Part shown: piece by piece, positions 23,901-36,701 of the stretch
Numbering within the stretch: the stretch's first letter is position 1
Layout of the letters: each line of letters begins with the position of its first letter
Assembly: GCA_026419785.1 (NCBI GenBank)
Contig: JAODTK010000223.1
Span: 372,001-436,000, forward strand
DNA: 64,000 bases
Origin: Sclerodactyla briareus
Lineage: Eukaryota; Echinodermata; Holothuroidea; Dendrochirotida; Sclerodactylidae
Direction of reading: 5' to 3'
Position numbers and translations under genes: made by a program
The notes under the pieces: model-generated
The model's input: only the letters and a program-made list of their open reading frames with translations
Databases searched by the model: none
Told to the model about the DNA's origin: nothing

Positions 23901-26900
23901 GTAGGTGGTAACTATTGCGTTGTTTCAATCGAAGTAAATTGAATTGCGTACCATACACAAAGATTGGCAGTGCGTGTTTTGCGTACTTCCACGGAGGCCG
24001 CCATACAAACCACGAGTGCCAAACCGGAGGGTTCTGCGGGTGAGTGAACCAGGCGTTCTCCAATGCACGAGCGAGGCGTCGTTTCGCTCGTTGTATATAT
24101 ATATTCCGTTGAGGCAGGACGCCCTCTGAAGAGCGCCTATACGAAGCCGGATTGCGCGTGTAAACATAAACTTCCAAAGGCCTCACGCAACCTTACAGTC
24201 GCGTTCAAAAAGTACTGGGAGTTCACTTAAAACGCAGCAAAAAATCGGAGCAAATATTCGATTGTGTGTTTACTCTGAACAGCGACGGGATTGCAAAAAT
24301 AATAGTCCGCTCGTGATTGGGATTAGGCCAATCAGAATCCTGTATTTGCAATAAACGTGTGATGGATTGGGGTTGTAGAAATAGGCGCCGGGATGATTCC
24401 CTGGGTCATAGGTTTGATAATGCTTACGGTAATAAACTAAGAGCAGTATTGAAAATCATTTAACAGTATTGTAAAATGGAAAGTGGGCTTGTGTCAATTT
24501 AATTCACTTCTGAAAGTTGCCAATGTATGTGAAAAGGTCATTGCGCCTAATTGACATATTATTTAGCAAAATGAACACTATCGAAATTCCATGGAAAATG
24601 ATTTAGTCCGTCAGAACTCAGCAGAGAATGATGGGGAAGCTAACTTGGCCTGAAAATAGTATCCAACACATACCCTAGGCTTCTTTCCCCCACTAAATAA
24701 AATTGAGCGTCATGCATGCACTATTCTTCATATTAAAAATATGAACAATATTGAACCGATTGGGGCAACATGTACGATGCGGGGGAATTTTTTTTTTTCT
24801 AAGGACCGCATATTGTGGTAGGACCGACAGTACTGGGAAATATCATTGGAAACACCTGATAATTCAATCCTAGTGCGGCGATGTTGGGTGAGTTCCCACA
24901 TTCCCCGGACAATGTTGGATCCATCACGTACCCGCACTGAACGAAGCCGTAGTCTGTCGAACTCAACTTAGCATGGAGGGGGGAAAGGCGGAAACAGGAT
25001 TATGAAATCACATGGCGACGAGACGACACGATAACAAGATAAAGCCAACGATTACACATTCCATTACATCCTATGTACGTTCTATGTCGGTGTCAGTAGG
25101 GCTTCACCTAATAGGGACATCACGCATTACTTGGCGATCGTACGGAATATTTCTCCAGGTTGCTCTTTCGCTGAAGATTGGCGTTTCCGCCTGCCGTTGA
25201 ATTTAATTGCAGCCAGGAGCGGTATATGGCTACGGTCATTTTTTATTTATAACGGTCCACAAGCGAAATTAGGATGTATAGGAGGGATAGCTACTGTATA
25301 CGTTCCTGTCACTCCATCAAATTTTCATTCTTTTTTCCGGGTTTGTTCAAGCTGTTCAGTCATTGCCCTAAAGGAAAAACGACCACGAGCATTCATTTTG
25401 AATTTCGCATCCGTTCTTTGTACAACGCTTAATGAGGATTCGAATAATTCATTCAGCGCGGCACCGAAAGAATCAAACTTCGAAACGAATTTTAGCCGAC
25501 GATTGTGAAAATAATGCACAATTTGCCCTCGCACAGGCACGTAGCTACAGAGAATGGGCACGGGTGATGCACGCTCCCCCCCCCACCCTTCTCGTGAAAT
25601 TTTTATTTTTTAAAAACGAAACACAGAATAGATAGTTTTGGAGCCATATGTACCTGGAGTTGTGTCAAGAGTCTACCATTCCGCATCTCAACTCTTTTGG
25701 GTAACCAACATTTTCCAAAAAAAGAAGGAACACCCCTCCCCCCTCCCATCCCAGGACGGCGATCACTGCATGTTGTGTCCCTGGAAAAGAATCACGCTCT
25801 TGCGTAATGTAACATTCCGGTGAGAGGGGGCTGTTGTTGTCAAAAATCGATGCAAAGTATAATAACTCTTAAAACCCTGTGGCAATATATGTCATTTATT
25901 TCAGTTCCGTCATTAAAACTTTCAGTTATTCTGTTATCAACGTGCGAAATATCAGTTTACATGCAGTCTGTATGCAGCCTTCGCACCGCGTCTCCCGCCC
26001 CCTCCCCTGCCCGTCCTGACGCAGACACACAAGAGGCCAGAAGTCCAGTGGTCATGTTGCATATTTTTTTTTGGAACGTTCATGCACGGCCGGTGGAAAG
26101 AGGGCATGCATATCAAACCCCTCAACCTATAGAAGATGTGGCTCGTTACATTATCGAGTTAGGCCGCTCATAATATGGCCGCCACACAGTACGTGATCAT
26201 TCGGAGAGTTTCCTGTTTGGGAGAATTCTGAGCTTCTCCTGTTTGAGAGAATCGTTAAGTTAATACATATATGAATAAAACATCGCTGCAGACCACAGCT
26301 AGAGTACAAAACATTCGTTCCCAGTTGATTTCACCCTAGATTGTTTGAGTAATTTAACAATAGGTCGATGATAGCAGTTACGTGTGTTTTTCATAGAATG
26401 TGTTACCTGCATTGAGGTTATCGTGCATTTCCCCTAACTATTTGCAAACACCGACCTGCTTGTTCGGAACAACGTGACAATCTAATCCCCAAAAGCTTCA
26501 ACCAGAAGTTAGTCTATTTCGTATTCACATATTTCGAAATCTTGCCAACTACCAATCCAAGCCAAGTTTTTTTGTAGGGTCCTGAATATAAAAGTCACAA
26601 TTGGATGGACTGGATGAATTGTTCACTGAGAAGGGTGAAAATGGATGTCCTTCCGTCTATATGGGTGAGCGTTGCATTGTGGGGAAAAGTCCAGTATGCT
26701 CCCTCTGAACTCCTTCAAATTCTCCTAAGCAGGAGACATTTTTTTCCCGAATGGAGAATCCCCGGACTGTAATGCTGTCATTTTACATCTCACGGCTATT
26801 AGTTAACAGTAGTAAACGAGGTTTCTTTTTTTATTTTATAACTTTGTTTAGCCTATTATTTATGCGCGGATCCCCCCATGTTTGATAACAGCCCCGCTGT

Positions 26901-27804
26901 GCCCCCGCGACGTCACAAGGAATATTGTTAATATAATCCTATCGTGCCCGAAGTTACACACTCGTCATGCTCTTATATGCACTTAGGTCGGTTAAAGGGT
27001 TCGGGTTCTCTCAATGTAATAAACAGACAGGAACTGTTGTGCCCAAATTCGTGGTATAAAAAAAATTGCACCGATTATTACTCTGGCCATGATCATCGGC
27101 GGTGATCACCAACAGACCAATGATAAGAGTACATATTTTGAGGAATTTGCTATGTGAGCGATCACAGAATACCATACGACACCCGATGCCTGTAGAATAT
27201 TTTACACAGCTGCTCTGAACAAAGTTGGCCTATTCTTCCAACACGAACCCCAAGCAAATTAAATATCGAAGATCAGAGTGAATTGAATCAATTTTCAACC
27301 GACTGACGGTTCGAGTGAGAATAGCAACGATTCATATAAGCAATTTATTGATCCATTCATGTCCCCTGTGACAGTCTGGGCATGCGCACTGGACTGCCCG
27401 AACGAAACTGTTATATTTCCCCTTACGCACCCAATTCCCGGGTGTCAGTTACTTACAATGGTGTCAGTCGTTCGTATACCAAACTCTAGCCATGCAGCTA
27501 GGTAGCCGAGATTGGATATATTCACAGACAAGTCATATTATGTGAAGGCCACAATAAACGTCGTATTTCGTTAGATTTAACCAGAGGCGCGGTCATGACC
27601 GCTCATTTGTAGGCCTAAACGATAGTATAAGCTATATCATTAGGAATTACAACCGGTGCTGTATTTGGTGGCCGCGGTAATAGCGAGGTAGTTGGTTTGG
27701 TGTAAATACGGAAGAAAGAATGTGAAGAAACGAAGGTTTGTAAACTAATGCAAATGAAGTGCCGGTACCGAGTAGTCATAGTCAAGTCAGCGGGTGCCAG
27801 GTAT
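20936..27804. other. Long gene-poor stretch
   Basis: Almost 7 kb without a gene I can support. A third-family block (repeat F) lies at about 21098-21195 and a G-rich low-complexity tract at 23395-23427. Frames of 60-125 codons on both strands show no domain, and no well-formed exon pair was noticed. Distant regulatory sequence cannot be excluded. Confidence 0.45.
21098..21195 (+). repeat. Dispersed repeat family F, copy 2
   Basis: It shares TTGAAATGAGG, an AAGCCTGCAGGTGTC block and the same spacing with copies near 2600 and 39868, though diverged. Confidence 0.35.
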
Positions 27805-28640
27805 ATTATATTTTTATTATACAATATTATATTATATTATATTATTATTATATTATATTATATTATATTATTATATTATAAAAGAAAATTTAAACTAAAA
27901 AATAATTTATTTAAACAAAAACATATATTATATATATTATATTATATTATATTATATTATATTATATTATATTATATTATATTATATTATATATATTATA
28001 TTATATTATTATATTATATTATATTATTATATTATATTATATTATATTATATTATATTATATTATATTATATTATATTATTATATTATATTATATTATAT
28101 ATATTATATTATATTATATTATATTATATATATTATATTATATTATATTATATTATATTATATTATATTATATTATATTATATTATATTATATTATATTA
28201 TATTATATTATATTATATTATATTATATTATATTATATTATATTATATTATATTATATTATATTATATTATATATATTATATTATATTATATTATTATAT
28301 TATATTATATTATATTATATTATATTATATTATATTATATTATATTATATTATATTATATTATATTATATTATATTATATTATATTATATTATATTATAT
28401 TATATTATATTATATTATATATATTATATTATATATATTATATTATATTATATTATATTATATTATATTATATTATATTATATTATATTATATATATTAT
28501 ATTATATTATATTATATTATATTATATTATATTATATATATTATATTATATATATTATATTATATTATATATATTATATTATATATATTATATTATATTA
28601 TATTATATTATATTATATTATATTATATTATATTATATTG
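27805..28640 (+). repeat. (ATATT)n satellite, about 0.8 kb
   Basis: A pentanucleotide ATATT/TATTA array of roughly 830 bases, broken near 27880-27925 by an A-rich insert and by many TATATATT length variants that shift register. Because the unit contains no stop in one frame, the array gives a long tyrosine/isoleucine/leucine frame (27748-28644) that is certainly not a gene. Confidence 0.97.
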
Positions 28641-30003
28641 CTAATGTTTGTTCTTTTTCATTCGAATACGTCTCGTCAAAGCTATAGGTTAGTTGTGATT
28701 CTAGTAAGCTGGTTCAGTGTAAAAAATCCAACAATTGTTCTCTGCCAATGAAATTCACGGATTACAATACTATGACAAGACTCCGCGCCGGCGCGAATAC
28801 ACTTCATCTCAGCTGTTAGGTCGTGGAATCGTAAGCTGCTGTAACGATATACATATGTGCCTGAGATCGACAGTCTTGTCTCCCCCTACACCATCACCTG
28901 CTTTTGTCACGTTCTCATTTGACATTTTCCTCTATTTTGGATTTTTTGGAGAGCTGGGGCTGGAGATGATTAGATTATCCCACAATTTGTAAAATGTTCA
29001 GGGATTTGAATGGTCAAACAGTTCCCATTCTTTATTAAAAGGTAAGCCATTTCATAATGTTTTCTCTTGTTATCTGGAGGTAATGACTGGATGTTTCCAA
29101 GTTTTGTAAGAACTTAGGGTAAAAGGTTACGGAACCCTTCCCTTTCATTCCCTTCCTTTCCCTTGAATAACATAATATGCATAACATCGGGTCTATATAT
29201 GAATTATTTTTCGCGAAATCGGTAAACTATTTTAATTAATGCAAGTTTACCCAGTAATAACCATAGGTACATGCCCGACCGAGCGCCACTGTCATGACTG
29301 TCTTTCTGAACTTAGTTTAGGTGAGAAAAAAGCTCAGTTTTCTTATGCTATTCACGACTAACATGCTATACAGACCGTCATATATGGTGGAAGGATTTGG
29401 TACTGAAAAAAAACCTTCCCTGTATCTAGACTCGGAAATATCAATATAGGCCTACATCCGCAGGTACGGGGCGGCGTCCTGGGAAATAGGTGGGGGGGGT
29501 GCCGGGGAGCAAAATGAGAACCTTCAGGAAGTTTCGGGTCGAAAATAAATTTGAATAGAAGTTCCCACCCCGTCGGGTGCAAGCATGACACCGTATAGAT
29601 CTGTAACAATAGTTCGATGGTGTATACCCTCCCATTCTCCATGCCTTTGGAAAATTAGTGATTTCTTTCTAACGAATAATAACATTGGTAATTCTGTATC
29701 CCCCCCCCCCAAGAAAAAGGGAGAGATGATGACACAAATACAAGTAATGGCGATACCACTGTTGGGGACTGGGCGCTATGAGTCTGGGCGCGTATTAGTC
29801 TGGGCGCGTGTGAGTCTGGGCGCGTGTGAACTGTTGCTCTTTACTGCTTGGGACTGTGGTCCCGTCCTAGAATTGCAGCTAGGTGATGGTGTAGTAGTAG
29901 CAAGGTGGGGTGCGTGTTACTCATGCCACGCCTGACAAGTCTTGGACCGCCTTGTTGAACATCATTGTTTCAATCAGCTATCCTGTCTTTTCACCATACA
30001 GCC
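28641..30003. other. Upstream region of the membrane-protein gene
   Basis: No coding exon was seen. A 16-bp minisatellite with three units (GAGTCTGGGCGCGTGT type) lies at 29780-29827. A C-run is at 29701-29710. The sequence just before 30002 (TTTTCACCATACAG) looks like a splice acceptor, so a 5' untranslated exon may lie in this stretch, but its position cannot be fixed. Confidence 0.5.
29780..29827 (+). repeat. 16-bp minisatellite, three units
   Basis: Units at 29780-29795, 29796-29811 and 29812-29827 share AGTCTGGGCGCGT and differ at two positions. Confidence 0.9.
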
Positions 30004-30169
30004 ATGTACGCTCAGGCGCTGCGGGTATCGAAGAACAAGGGGCTGATGGTGTTACTAGGACTCGCCTTCTTCCAGATTGTAGCTGGGGCCCTGGCGGTCA
30101 CCTTCGGTAGCCTATCTCTGTCGAGGACTGCTTCCTCGAAATATTGGCCAGGGGTTGGGCGGGTCTTTC
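30004..30169 (+). CDS. Four-TM-type membrane protein, exon 1
   Basis: Codes residues 1-55. The ATG follows two bases after a likely acceptor (TTTTCACCATACAG), giving an N-terminus MYAQALRVSKNKG with basic cytosolic residues. Residues 14-38 form the first membrane segment (LMVLLGLAFFQIVAGAL...). A short loop ends in SKYWPGVGRVF, where W-P-G matches the W-x-G motif that starts the second membrane segment in MS4A, TMEM196 and TMEM212-type proteins. The donor is GTAAGT at 30170 and the exon ends in phase 1. Exons at 32350, 36055 and 39998 continue the frame exactly. The partner and function are unknown; family placement rests on topology and motif pattern only. Confidence 0.7.
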
Positions 30170-30660
30170 GTAAGTATTTCAGCTGCGGTTAGGTCCAAGC
30201 AGTTCGAGCATTCCGTATATCTTTCTGTCTGATCGGTCTGTCCGTCCGTCCTTTTCTATGTTATTTTGTTGATGTTTAAAGTGATGCAGAAAGTAGTTTG
30301 CATAAGTAGTTTGCCAAATTATAATTTGAGCACAATATCACTGATTGTAAAGTCTACTTTGCACAATCTATGATGAATTCTAAACGTCAATGGATTTTCG
30401 CACATGAGTTTCGTGCGGCGAAAATGTCACTGGTCGTTTCTCCGTCACTAGCGGTTATTAAACGTACAGTTACTAGACATTGTTGTTTCAAAATTGGACT
30501 CATTACAATAAATAAACAGTTGGGTCGAGGTAACAATGAATGTTTGTGTAGGCTGTTTTCTGACAGGGTTTACAATAGTCGTCTGTCCTGCGGTAAGCTA
30601 TCCAGGAATGGTAAACTGTCCGCCTGCAACGACTGAGGTCCCACAGACACCAACTTTCAC

Positions 30661-30875
30661 CCCGCTCCTTTCTCGTGTAGGAAAGTGGCTGCACGAGTGA
30701 AACGACACTCTCGTCTGTCGGATGGGACGTTAATTGGCGATCCCGGGAGCAGGAATTCTCACTCCTGCCTCGTTACTCAGGCACTCTTCGAAAAGAGTAG
30801 TCGAGATTCGCCGGTGTACCTACGTGTCCTTCCACATTCAAAACGGAGCCTCACATTGTCCTACCAAGGATTTTC
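30661..30875 (+). mobile_element. SINE family A, copy 2 (3' half)
   Basis: The plus strand shares CGCTCCT, GTCGGATGGGACGT, CCCGGGAGCAGG, CACTCCTGCCTCG and the GAAAAGAGTAGTCGAGA region with copies at 15228-15735 and 47030-47500. The tRNA-like head is missing or unrecognisable. It lies in intron 1 of the membrane-protein gene, in gene orientation. Confidence 0.65.
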
Positions 30876-31600
30876 CTGATCACCAGAAGGCACCTTCCGG
30901 TGCAGGCATAACACAGGCGTATAAGCAGATAAGTAAGCGGTAAGCTATGTGTCAGCAATTCGAGCGATAGTCATCTTTTCTCTGCGTTAATGTAAAAAGT
31001 ATTGGGAATAAATAAGTTCGAGCTTTTGGTCCGGGACTGCAACCCGGCGAGTTAGGATTACAAACTCTTGGTGAATGATGGTTCAGTTCACCAGCTGAAG
31101 TTCAGACTCCGGGTTGTATGTCGTATATAGGAAAAGTCGCCCAGATACTCTCCGCGACACTGCATCGGTGGTGGCGTTTTGTTGTACGCCAGACTTGAAA
31201 ATTATCGCGGAGGAAAGATATCAGGTTAGCTTTGTTAATTCTGTGTGGTGTATATTTCCGTGCAACTAATTTTAGGCATTTCTATAGTCCTTGCTGAACA
31301 GTTTCCGTCCAGAATACAGCCATCATGGGTGATTTTCAATTACCCAGCCCAGCTTGACGGTAGTAGTGACAGTCACGATTCCTTCTTTTTATACAATCTT
31401 ACCCAGGACGTTTTTCTTCTCCAGCATGCCAGGAAATACGATATCCTGCATTTAGTCTTGAGTAGTGACCCTGATTCAGTGGACATTGTAGAGAGCACGG
31501 TAGCTGAGCAAGTGATCACGATGTTGTAGCTGTTGATGTGTATATTGTTCTGTCAAAATTCCACTATGTTATCAGTTTATAGCTCGTTCTTTGTTTCCAG

Positions 31601-31634
31601 AAGGCGGATTCGGATAGAACTTCTGGGTTCCTGA
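31601..31634 (+). other. Exon-like 34-nt segment in intron 1
   Basis: A strong polypyrimidine acceptor (CGTTCTTTGTTTCCAG) and a consensus donor (GTAAGT) enclose 34 bases. If spliced after exon 1 (phase 1), the joined frame reads Q-G-G-F-G and then TAG. It would therefore truncate the protein and act as a poison exon. It may instead be a non-coding or chance exon. Confidence 0.4.
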
Positions 31635-32349
31635 GTAAGTCATTTGGCCTGAGTGTTATTTAGTTCGAATGATGTTGAAATCATGGAGGGTTAATGAGAG
31701 TGTACACGCCTGGAAACAGCGACGTGATAAGAAAAAAAGGCAGGTTGGATGTGTTTAGAAAAGTATGCAATTCCTCCTGCAGTTATTCTGATATGACCTA
31801 TTTCGGTCTATCATGTCGCGTATTCTCCTGCACCTACCAACGACGAGTGACGTAACGGTAGTGTCAGTCTCACATGGTGAATATATCCCCACAAACTCCA
31901 CCGGATAATAGCCTACACACAGTCTGATGGTGAAGAAAGTGGCAAACAGAGGAAAGGAAGAGTAACGTATATATGTAGAGAACTATTCGATAATAGGCGA
32001 ACTACACGATAAATCATGGAATTGCATTGCTGCTGCAAATTATTCATGAATCCGGAGATTTCGATTCTTCTTATTTTGAACCCCCCCCCCCCTCCCCCTC
32101 CTTATATTTCCGTTGCATCTCAATCGTTTTATTCGATATGCAAGGTAAGTGGACGTGTGTTGAATACTTGATTTAGGCCCGCCGTATGAGCCTACACGAC
32201 GACCAAGGGAGCAGAAATCATCAGTGCCTCGTTAACTCTGTGGGGGCGCTATTGGAACCCCCAAAGGGAGGTGAGGTGTTTTATGATGTTTATTCACGCT
32301 AATTTTGACAGTCACAATCTCGCTTCATGTGTTTGATTTTTTTCTCCAG

Positions 32350-32405
32350 ATTATTATCACTGGATTTTCGGAGTGATCGCCTACTCCAAGGAGACTACAC
32401 ACTGG
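32350..32405 (+). CDS. Four-TM-type membrane protein, exon 2
   Basis: A 56-nt exon between a good acceptor (TTTTTTTCTCCAG) and donor GTAAGT. With the single base carried from exon 1 it gives 19 codons, H-YYHWIFGVIAYSKETTHW, ending in phase 0. This completes the second membrane segment (about residues 51-71 with the end of exon 1) and a short charged cytosolic turn (SKETTH). The IFGVIAY stretch is the part most like the second helix of the MS4A/TMEM212-type fold. Flanked 75 bases downstream by SINE family B. Confidence 0.65.
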
Positions 32406-32479
32406 GTAAGTTTAGCGTGCTTGGGTAATAACAATATCCAACCGCGCAATTTTTTTCTATGGTATATTTGCCGAGCAGA

Positions 32480-32800
32480 GGATCGAACCTATTCAAGGCC
32501 CAGCGAGGATGCAGACCTGGATACTGCACCTATTGTCAGTTGCGAATCCCTCACCAGGTACCGGAACAAGGTACCTCTTGGCGGTACCTTAAATGTGGGG
32601 TGGAGGGTAATACATGCAGACGGCATCTTGTAAATTGCCTACCACTCGCTTTTTACCTTGTTCCACAATCCAGTGCGAGCGTCCAGCGAGAGGGCAACAG
32701 GTACCATTTTCAAAAAACTTTTGGTATGACCCGACCGGGAATCGAACTCCGGTCTACGGGTGGAAGGCCGACGCTCTACTAACAACTGTGCCAACCACTC
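32480..32800 (-). mobile_element. SINE family B, copy 1
   Basis: The minus strand starts with a tRNA-like head: CCGAGTGGTTGGCACAGTTG (A-box region) and GTTCGATTCCCGG (B-box) about 55 bases later. A body shared with 47560-47810 follows, including GGCAATTTNCAAG and the CAGGTCTGCATCC and GCCTTG-like ends. An extra block with GGTACC words (about 32558-32592) is absent from copy 2. It sits in intron 2 of the membrane-protein gene, antisense to it. It should not be annotated as a tRNA gene because the head lacks a clean cloverleaf. Confidence 0.75.
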
Positions 32801-32876
32801 GGAATAACTCTCACATAAAATGCATGGAATTTTTTTCCCAGTAACAACATCAGGTCAACAGGAAAATACCTTTGAA

Positions 32877-34197
32877 CACTGACAAAATAATTGGTCGCTA
32901 GACTAACAAAGGTTACTCTATCTGGTGCCTCGTTTGATCAACTTTTGACTAACTCTACGTTAGTCAATCTAGATAGACTAACCTATGTTTGTCAAGCGCG
33001 TTAGTCCAGCTAGCTGGACTAATAAATGGTTAGTCAATCATGTTAGTCAAGCTGGTGGACTAACTTAATAATAACAATAGACTAAGTTTTGGGTTAGTCT
33101 ATCCAGTGCCTCTTTCGACTGACTTTGACTGAACCCCAGGGTTTTAGTCCAGGGTGCTTGACTAACCTGCTTGGCTAACTTTTGACTAGTGAGTACCACT
33201 ACACACATAGATTGCTGGAATGGTAGCCTTCTTCCGCCATGCATTTTAGCGATATGCAGGACATATATTAACAGGCGTGCTAGTCTACTAGTATAGCAGC
33301 GACAGATTAGAAACCAACAAAACTACTCTTGGTAGGCCTGAATTGATTCAATACTGCATCGACAGGATGAGCTCACAATTGCTTGTAGCCTATTCGGTAT
33401 GACGGGAACACAAACAACACCTGTGTCCTATGAAGTGTGCATTCATTTATGAAGTGTGTAGTCCTTGAGCAGGAATTGTCCTTCATATTACAAGAGCTGC
33501 TAAAAAACTTCCCAATTCATTGGAAAGTCAAGCTGGGCCAATCGAAGAGAACCAATCATCGACACGAGAATGAACAATCAAGATGCTAAACGTGAACAAC
33601 TCTCGGCACAACCTAAATTACTTAGTACTCGGCTACGTACTTCCAACACTGACGACAACTTGTTTGAATATGACTCTGCTAGGAAGGCTCCGGGGCTCAA
33701 TGTACCAGATGTGTGACAAACGGTGAAACCAACATTACAGACAAGAGTCTAAATTAAGAAATAACATACGGGCATGCCTCGGTCTCTAATTTGATAGAAC
33801 ATCACTTGTTTTGTGACCGGAGGCGATACTGATCTGTTTATCAAGTTTCAATTCGGCAACTCTATCATGGTCCAGTCATGGTCCTATCACATTCAAGGAC
33901 TGTTTGTTTTCCCCGCCAAATTGTAGTATCACGCTAGGTTAGTGAAAAGTTAGTCATGGGTTTGTCGTGACATTCCCTTAGACAGAATCACTTTGCAGTC
34001 AAAGTTAGTCTATCTTAAATTTTTGGTTAGTCTATCCATGGCCTCGCTCAAAAATTATTCTATCTTTCAGCTGGGTTGGACATGCTCACACAGAACGGGA
34101 TTTTCATCCCAAATGTTAGTCATGCTAGCTTGACTAACCTGCTTGACTAACAATTGCTCAGTCCATCTTGATTTTGACTAACTTATGTTTTTCAGTG
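32877..34197. mobile_element. Foldback/MITE-like element rich in GTTAGTC
   Basis: Both ends begin, read inward, with CACTGANAAA: CACTGACAAAATAATTGGTC at 32877 and, on the other strand, CACTGAAAAACATAAGTTAG ending at 34197. Two end domains (32890-33190 and 33930-34190) carry many GTTAGTC or GACTAAC words in both orientations. The middle (33190-33930) lacks them. Short inverted ends plus subterminal inverted heptamers suggest a non-autonomous DNA transposon. No transposase frame is present and no clear target duplication was identified, so the exact termini are uncertain. Located in intron 2 of the membrane-protein gene. Confidence 0.6.
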
Positions 34198-36054
34198 AAG
34201 TGTATGTAGGAATCCATATTGTATCAGATTAAGGAATTCATTAAACATTCCAAATCACTGTTTCTCTATTGGTTGGAGACGTTCAGGGGTAAGTGTTAAT
34301 TTACGGCAAAATTATGCCAGTTCGAAGTTACATATAGCAGAATACAATTTATGCATCTTTATCGCAGCCGCCAGAAATGCTAACCCAAATTTCGTGAACA
34401 CCGGATCATACTCCAGGCAGCAAGGTTCAATGCAGACATGGCCCCTGCTCGATTTCACGTGAATTGCGATTTTTCTCATATGTCCTATTCAATTTGAGGA
34501 GATGAATATTGGTTCCGCACAGGCAAACAATTTCTAAATGAAAGTAAACCAACACTGAATAGGCGAAATAAGCACATTTACCATTGCGTATACGGATGCG
34601 TACCAACGCGAATTATTTCTGTGGAATGTTTCCCTTAAAGAGCCAAGCAACGACAATATGCATAGACTGCTGCATTTTTCTCGTCTTCTCGCATAAACCT
34701 ACAGTGTTTTCCCCTCTGAAACAAAACGTTCGTTTTCGTAAGTGTGATTTTCACATCCAGCCCGGACCCGCATACGCATCTATGGAAGCCCAGTGGGGCT
34801 GCATTTCTATTGTTTCTGACATATTATTATTATTATTATTATTATTAATGGTTGTTGTTGTTGTTGTTTTATTATTGTAAGGCGTATTATTGGTGATTAC
34901 TCGCTCCAGTCTAGCCTAACATAATGATTACCGATCGTCTGCTACTATCTGTTTTACATTGTCTCAAAGTTCCAAATCCTCTAGAATAATAAAAAAAAAC
35001 GGACGTCACGAACAGGTACGCGAAAGAGAGAAAGGTGAGATTGAATATTAATTTGTTCCTTCTATTTCTGCTTCAAAACGGACTAAAAATCAAATGAATA
35101 ATCACAGTAAATCAAGGTAGAATAAAAAGAGCTTCCGCCGCTAACGACAAACAAAATACGAATCCCAGATTCTAAAAACTTATTCCATAACTTCGTCTGG
35201 CATGCAAATGAGATAGCCACTCTCAGCTATGTGATGGGTCCAAAGTTACAACGTGACTCTGACGTCACACCTTCTAAACCTTACTCCAAATATAGGACCA
35301 ATCACAACCATTGTAACAAATAATACGTGACTCATACGGCAAATACGAGGAATGCCATTGGATCCCAGGATAAACAATACAGTGTACAATAGATGCCATT
35401 AGCATAAATAATAAGATATTGAAGGATGACTTGACACTTTCAATAGGAATCGTAACACTGTATCGAAACAAATGACAATATTTGAATAGAATAACCACTT
35501 CCTATACAAACCACCATGGGAAAAAATCCCAAAAGGGGAAAACCCCTTTGGCCCTCATGTGACCTTCACAGCGATTCCGTCTCCTCAAACAGTCGTACCA
35601 TACGGAAGCTTAGAAGACATACATTGGAACAATAATCGTAATAGTTCACAGCAGGAGCTCTCAGCCCCTCTAAGAATACCATAAATCAAGATCGCCAGAA
35701 TGACCTTGACAATGACCTACAGATATACATCTGTGATCGAATGTACAAAGAGAGATAATTAAATGAGTCAAAACTCCTCTCACAATATATTATATTATAC
35801 TAAGGTCGCCCTCCTATTTGCCAGATAAGTCAGCTCTAGTAGAACTATTTTCAGTTCGAATTGTTGAGTCCACTAGAAGCATGGAGCAGACGCGCTTCAT
35901 TATAAACTGGATATACGGTTTCCTAATGAAAAGAAGCTAAACCGCTCACCGATTCTCTAGACTCAGTGCTGCCTTGCTTGACTTCCACGGCTGTCCTTTG
36001 ACCTCACGAAGTATGTATCGCTTCACACTTTATGTTTTTACATTATATCCACAG
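34198..36054. other. Distal part of intron 2
   Basis: It holds an ATT/GTT trinucleotide run at about 34821-34877 and a small inverted repeat AAAGGGG-AAAA-CCCCTTT at 35532-35549. No further exon was recognised. The acceptor for exon 3 is at 36053-36054. Confidence 0.5.
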
Positions 36055-36177
36055 ATGGAAACATATTTGTGGACGTCGGCTATCTGTATTCTGCTCTCAG
36101 CTGCGTTGGTTACCATGGAGACCGTGGCATACACATTCGCCTTCATAGACTGCAAAGACTACCCGTCTGCTTGTGAT
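36055..36177 (+). CDS. Four-TM-type membrane protein, exon 3
   Basis: A 123-nt exon (41 codons, phase 0 at both ends) after the acceptor TTACATTATATCCACAG, with donor GTACGT. It codes METYLWTSAICILLSAALVT followed by METVAYTFAFIDC. This forms a third membrane segment (about residues 79-105 of the joined protein) and the start of a loop with cysteines (IDCKDYPSACD). The first methionine codon here is internal to the joined protein, not a start. Confidence 0.7.
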
Positions 36178-36424
36178 GTACGTTGTGGGTCATTTTCCTT
36201 TCCATATTTTGTGAGTGACGATTGCACCGAACGAATTTGTTAACACTCGGAAGAAACACTGTGGGTACATCGGACCATGGATCATTCAGTTATTGTGAAT
36301 ATGAGCTCATTTTGTTAGAATTGGGTTCAACCACGACCCTCGTGATTAATGATGGGAAGAGGCATATTGTCACCAATACATGCACCACACACCAGTACCA
36401 CAAAAAGTGTTTCATCAAAATCTG

Positions 36425-36650
36425 ATGTACAGTTGCGGAGATTCGCTCTGAGCCCCGCCCACTCATGAATATTAATGGCATGAAAAACAATAGGGTCCAT
36501 CTACTCATCACGTGGACCTACCACCCAAGTGTATAAGATGAGTCGGTCTTAGCATCTTCCATGCACTTATCGTGTTTACAAACTAATTTCGATAAAATTA
36601 TGTTTGTTCCCGCCCCTCTAGAATAATAATGAGATGTGACCTATTTTCAC

Positions 36651-36701
<51 letters not shown>

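Noticed and set aside
25131..25508. 125-codon frame on the plus strand
   Set aside because: No domain, no splice evidence, and composition like the surrounding non-coding sequence.
27748..28644. 298-codon open frame rich in Tyr, Ile and Leu
   Set aside because: It is the translation of the ATATT array; the unit has no stop in this frame.
32724..32800. tRNA gene on the minus strand
   Set aside because: A- and B-box-like words are present but the arms do not pair well, and the segment is the head of a SINE found twice.
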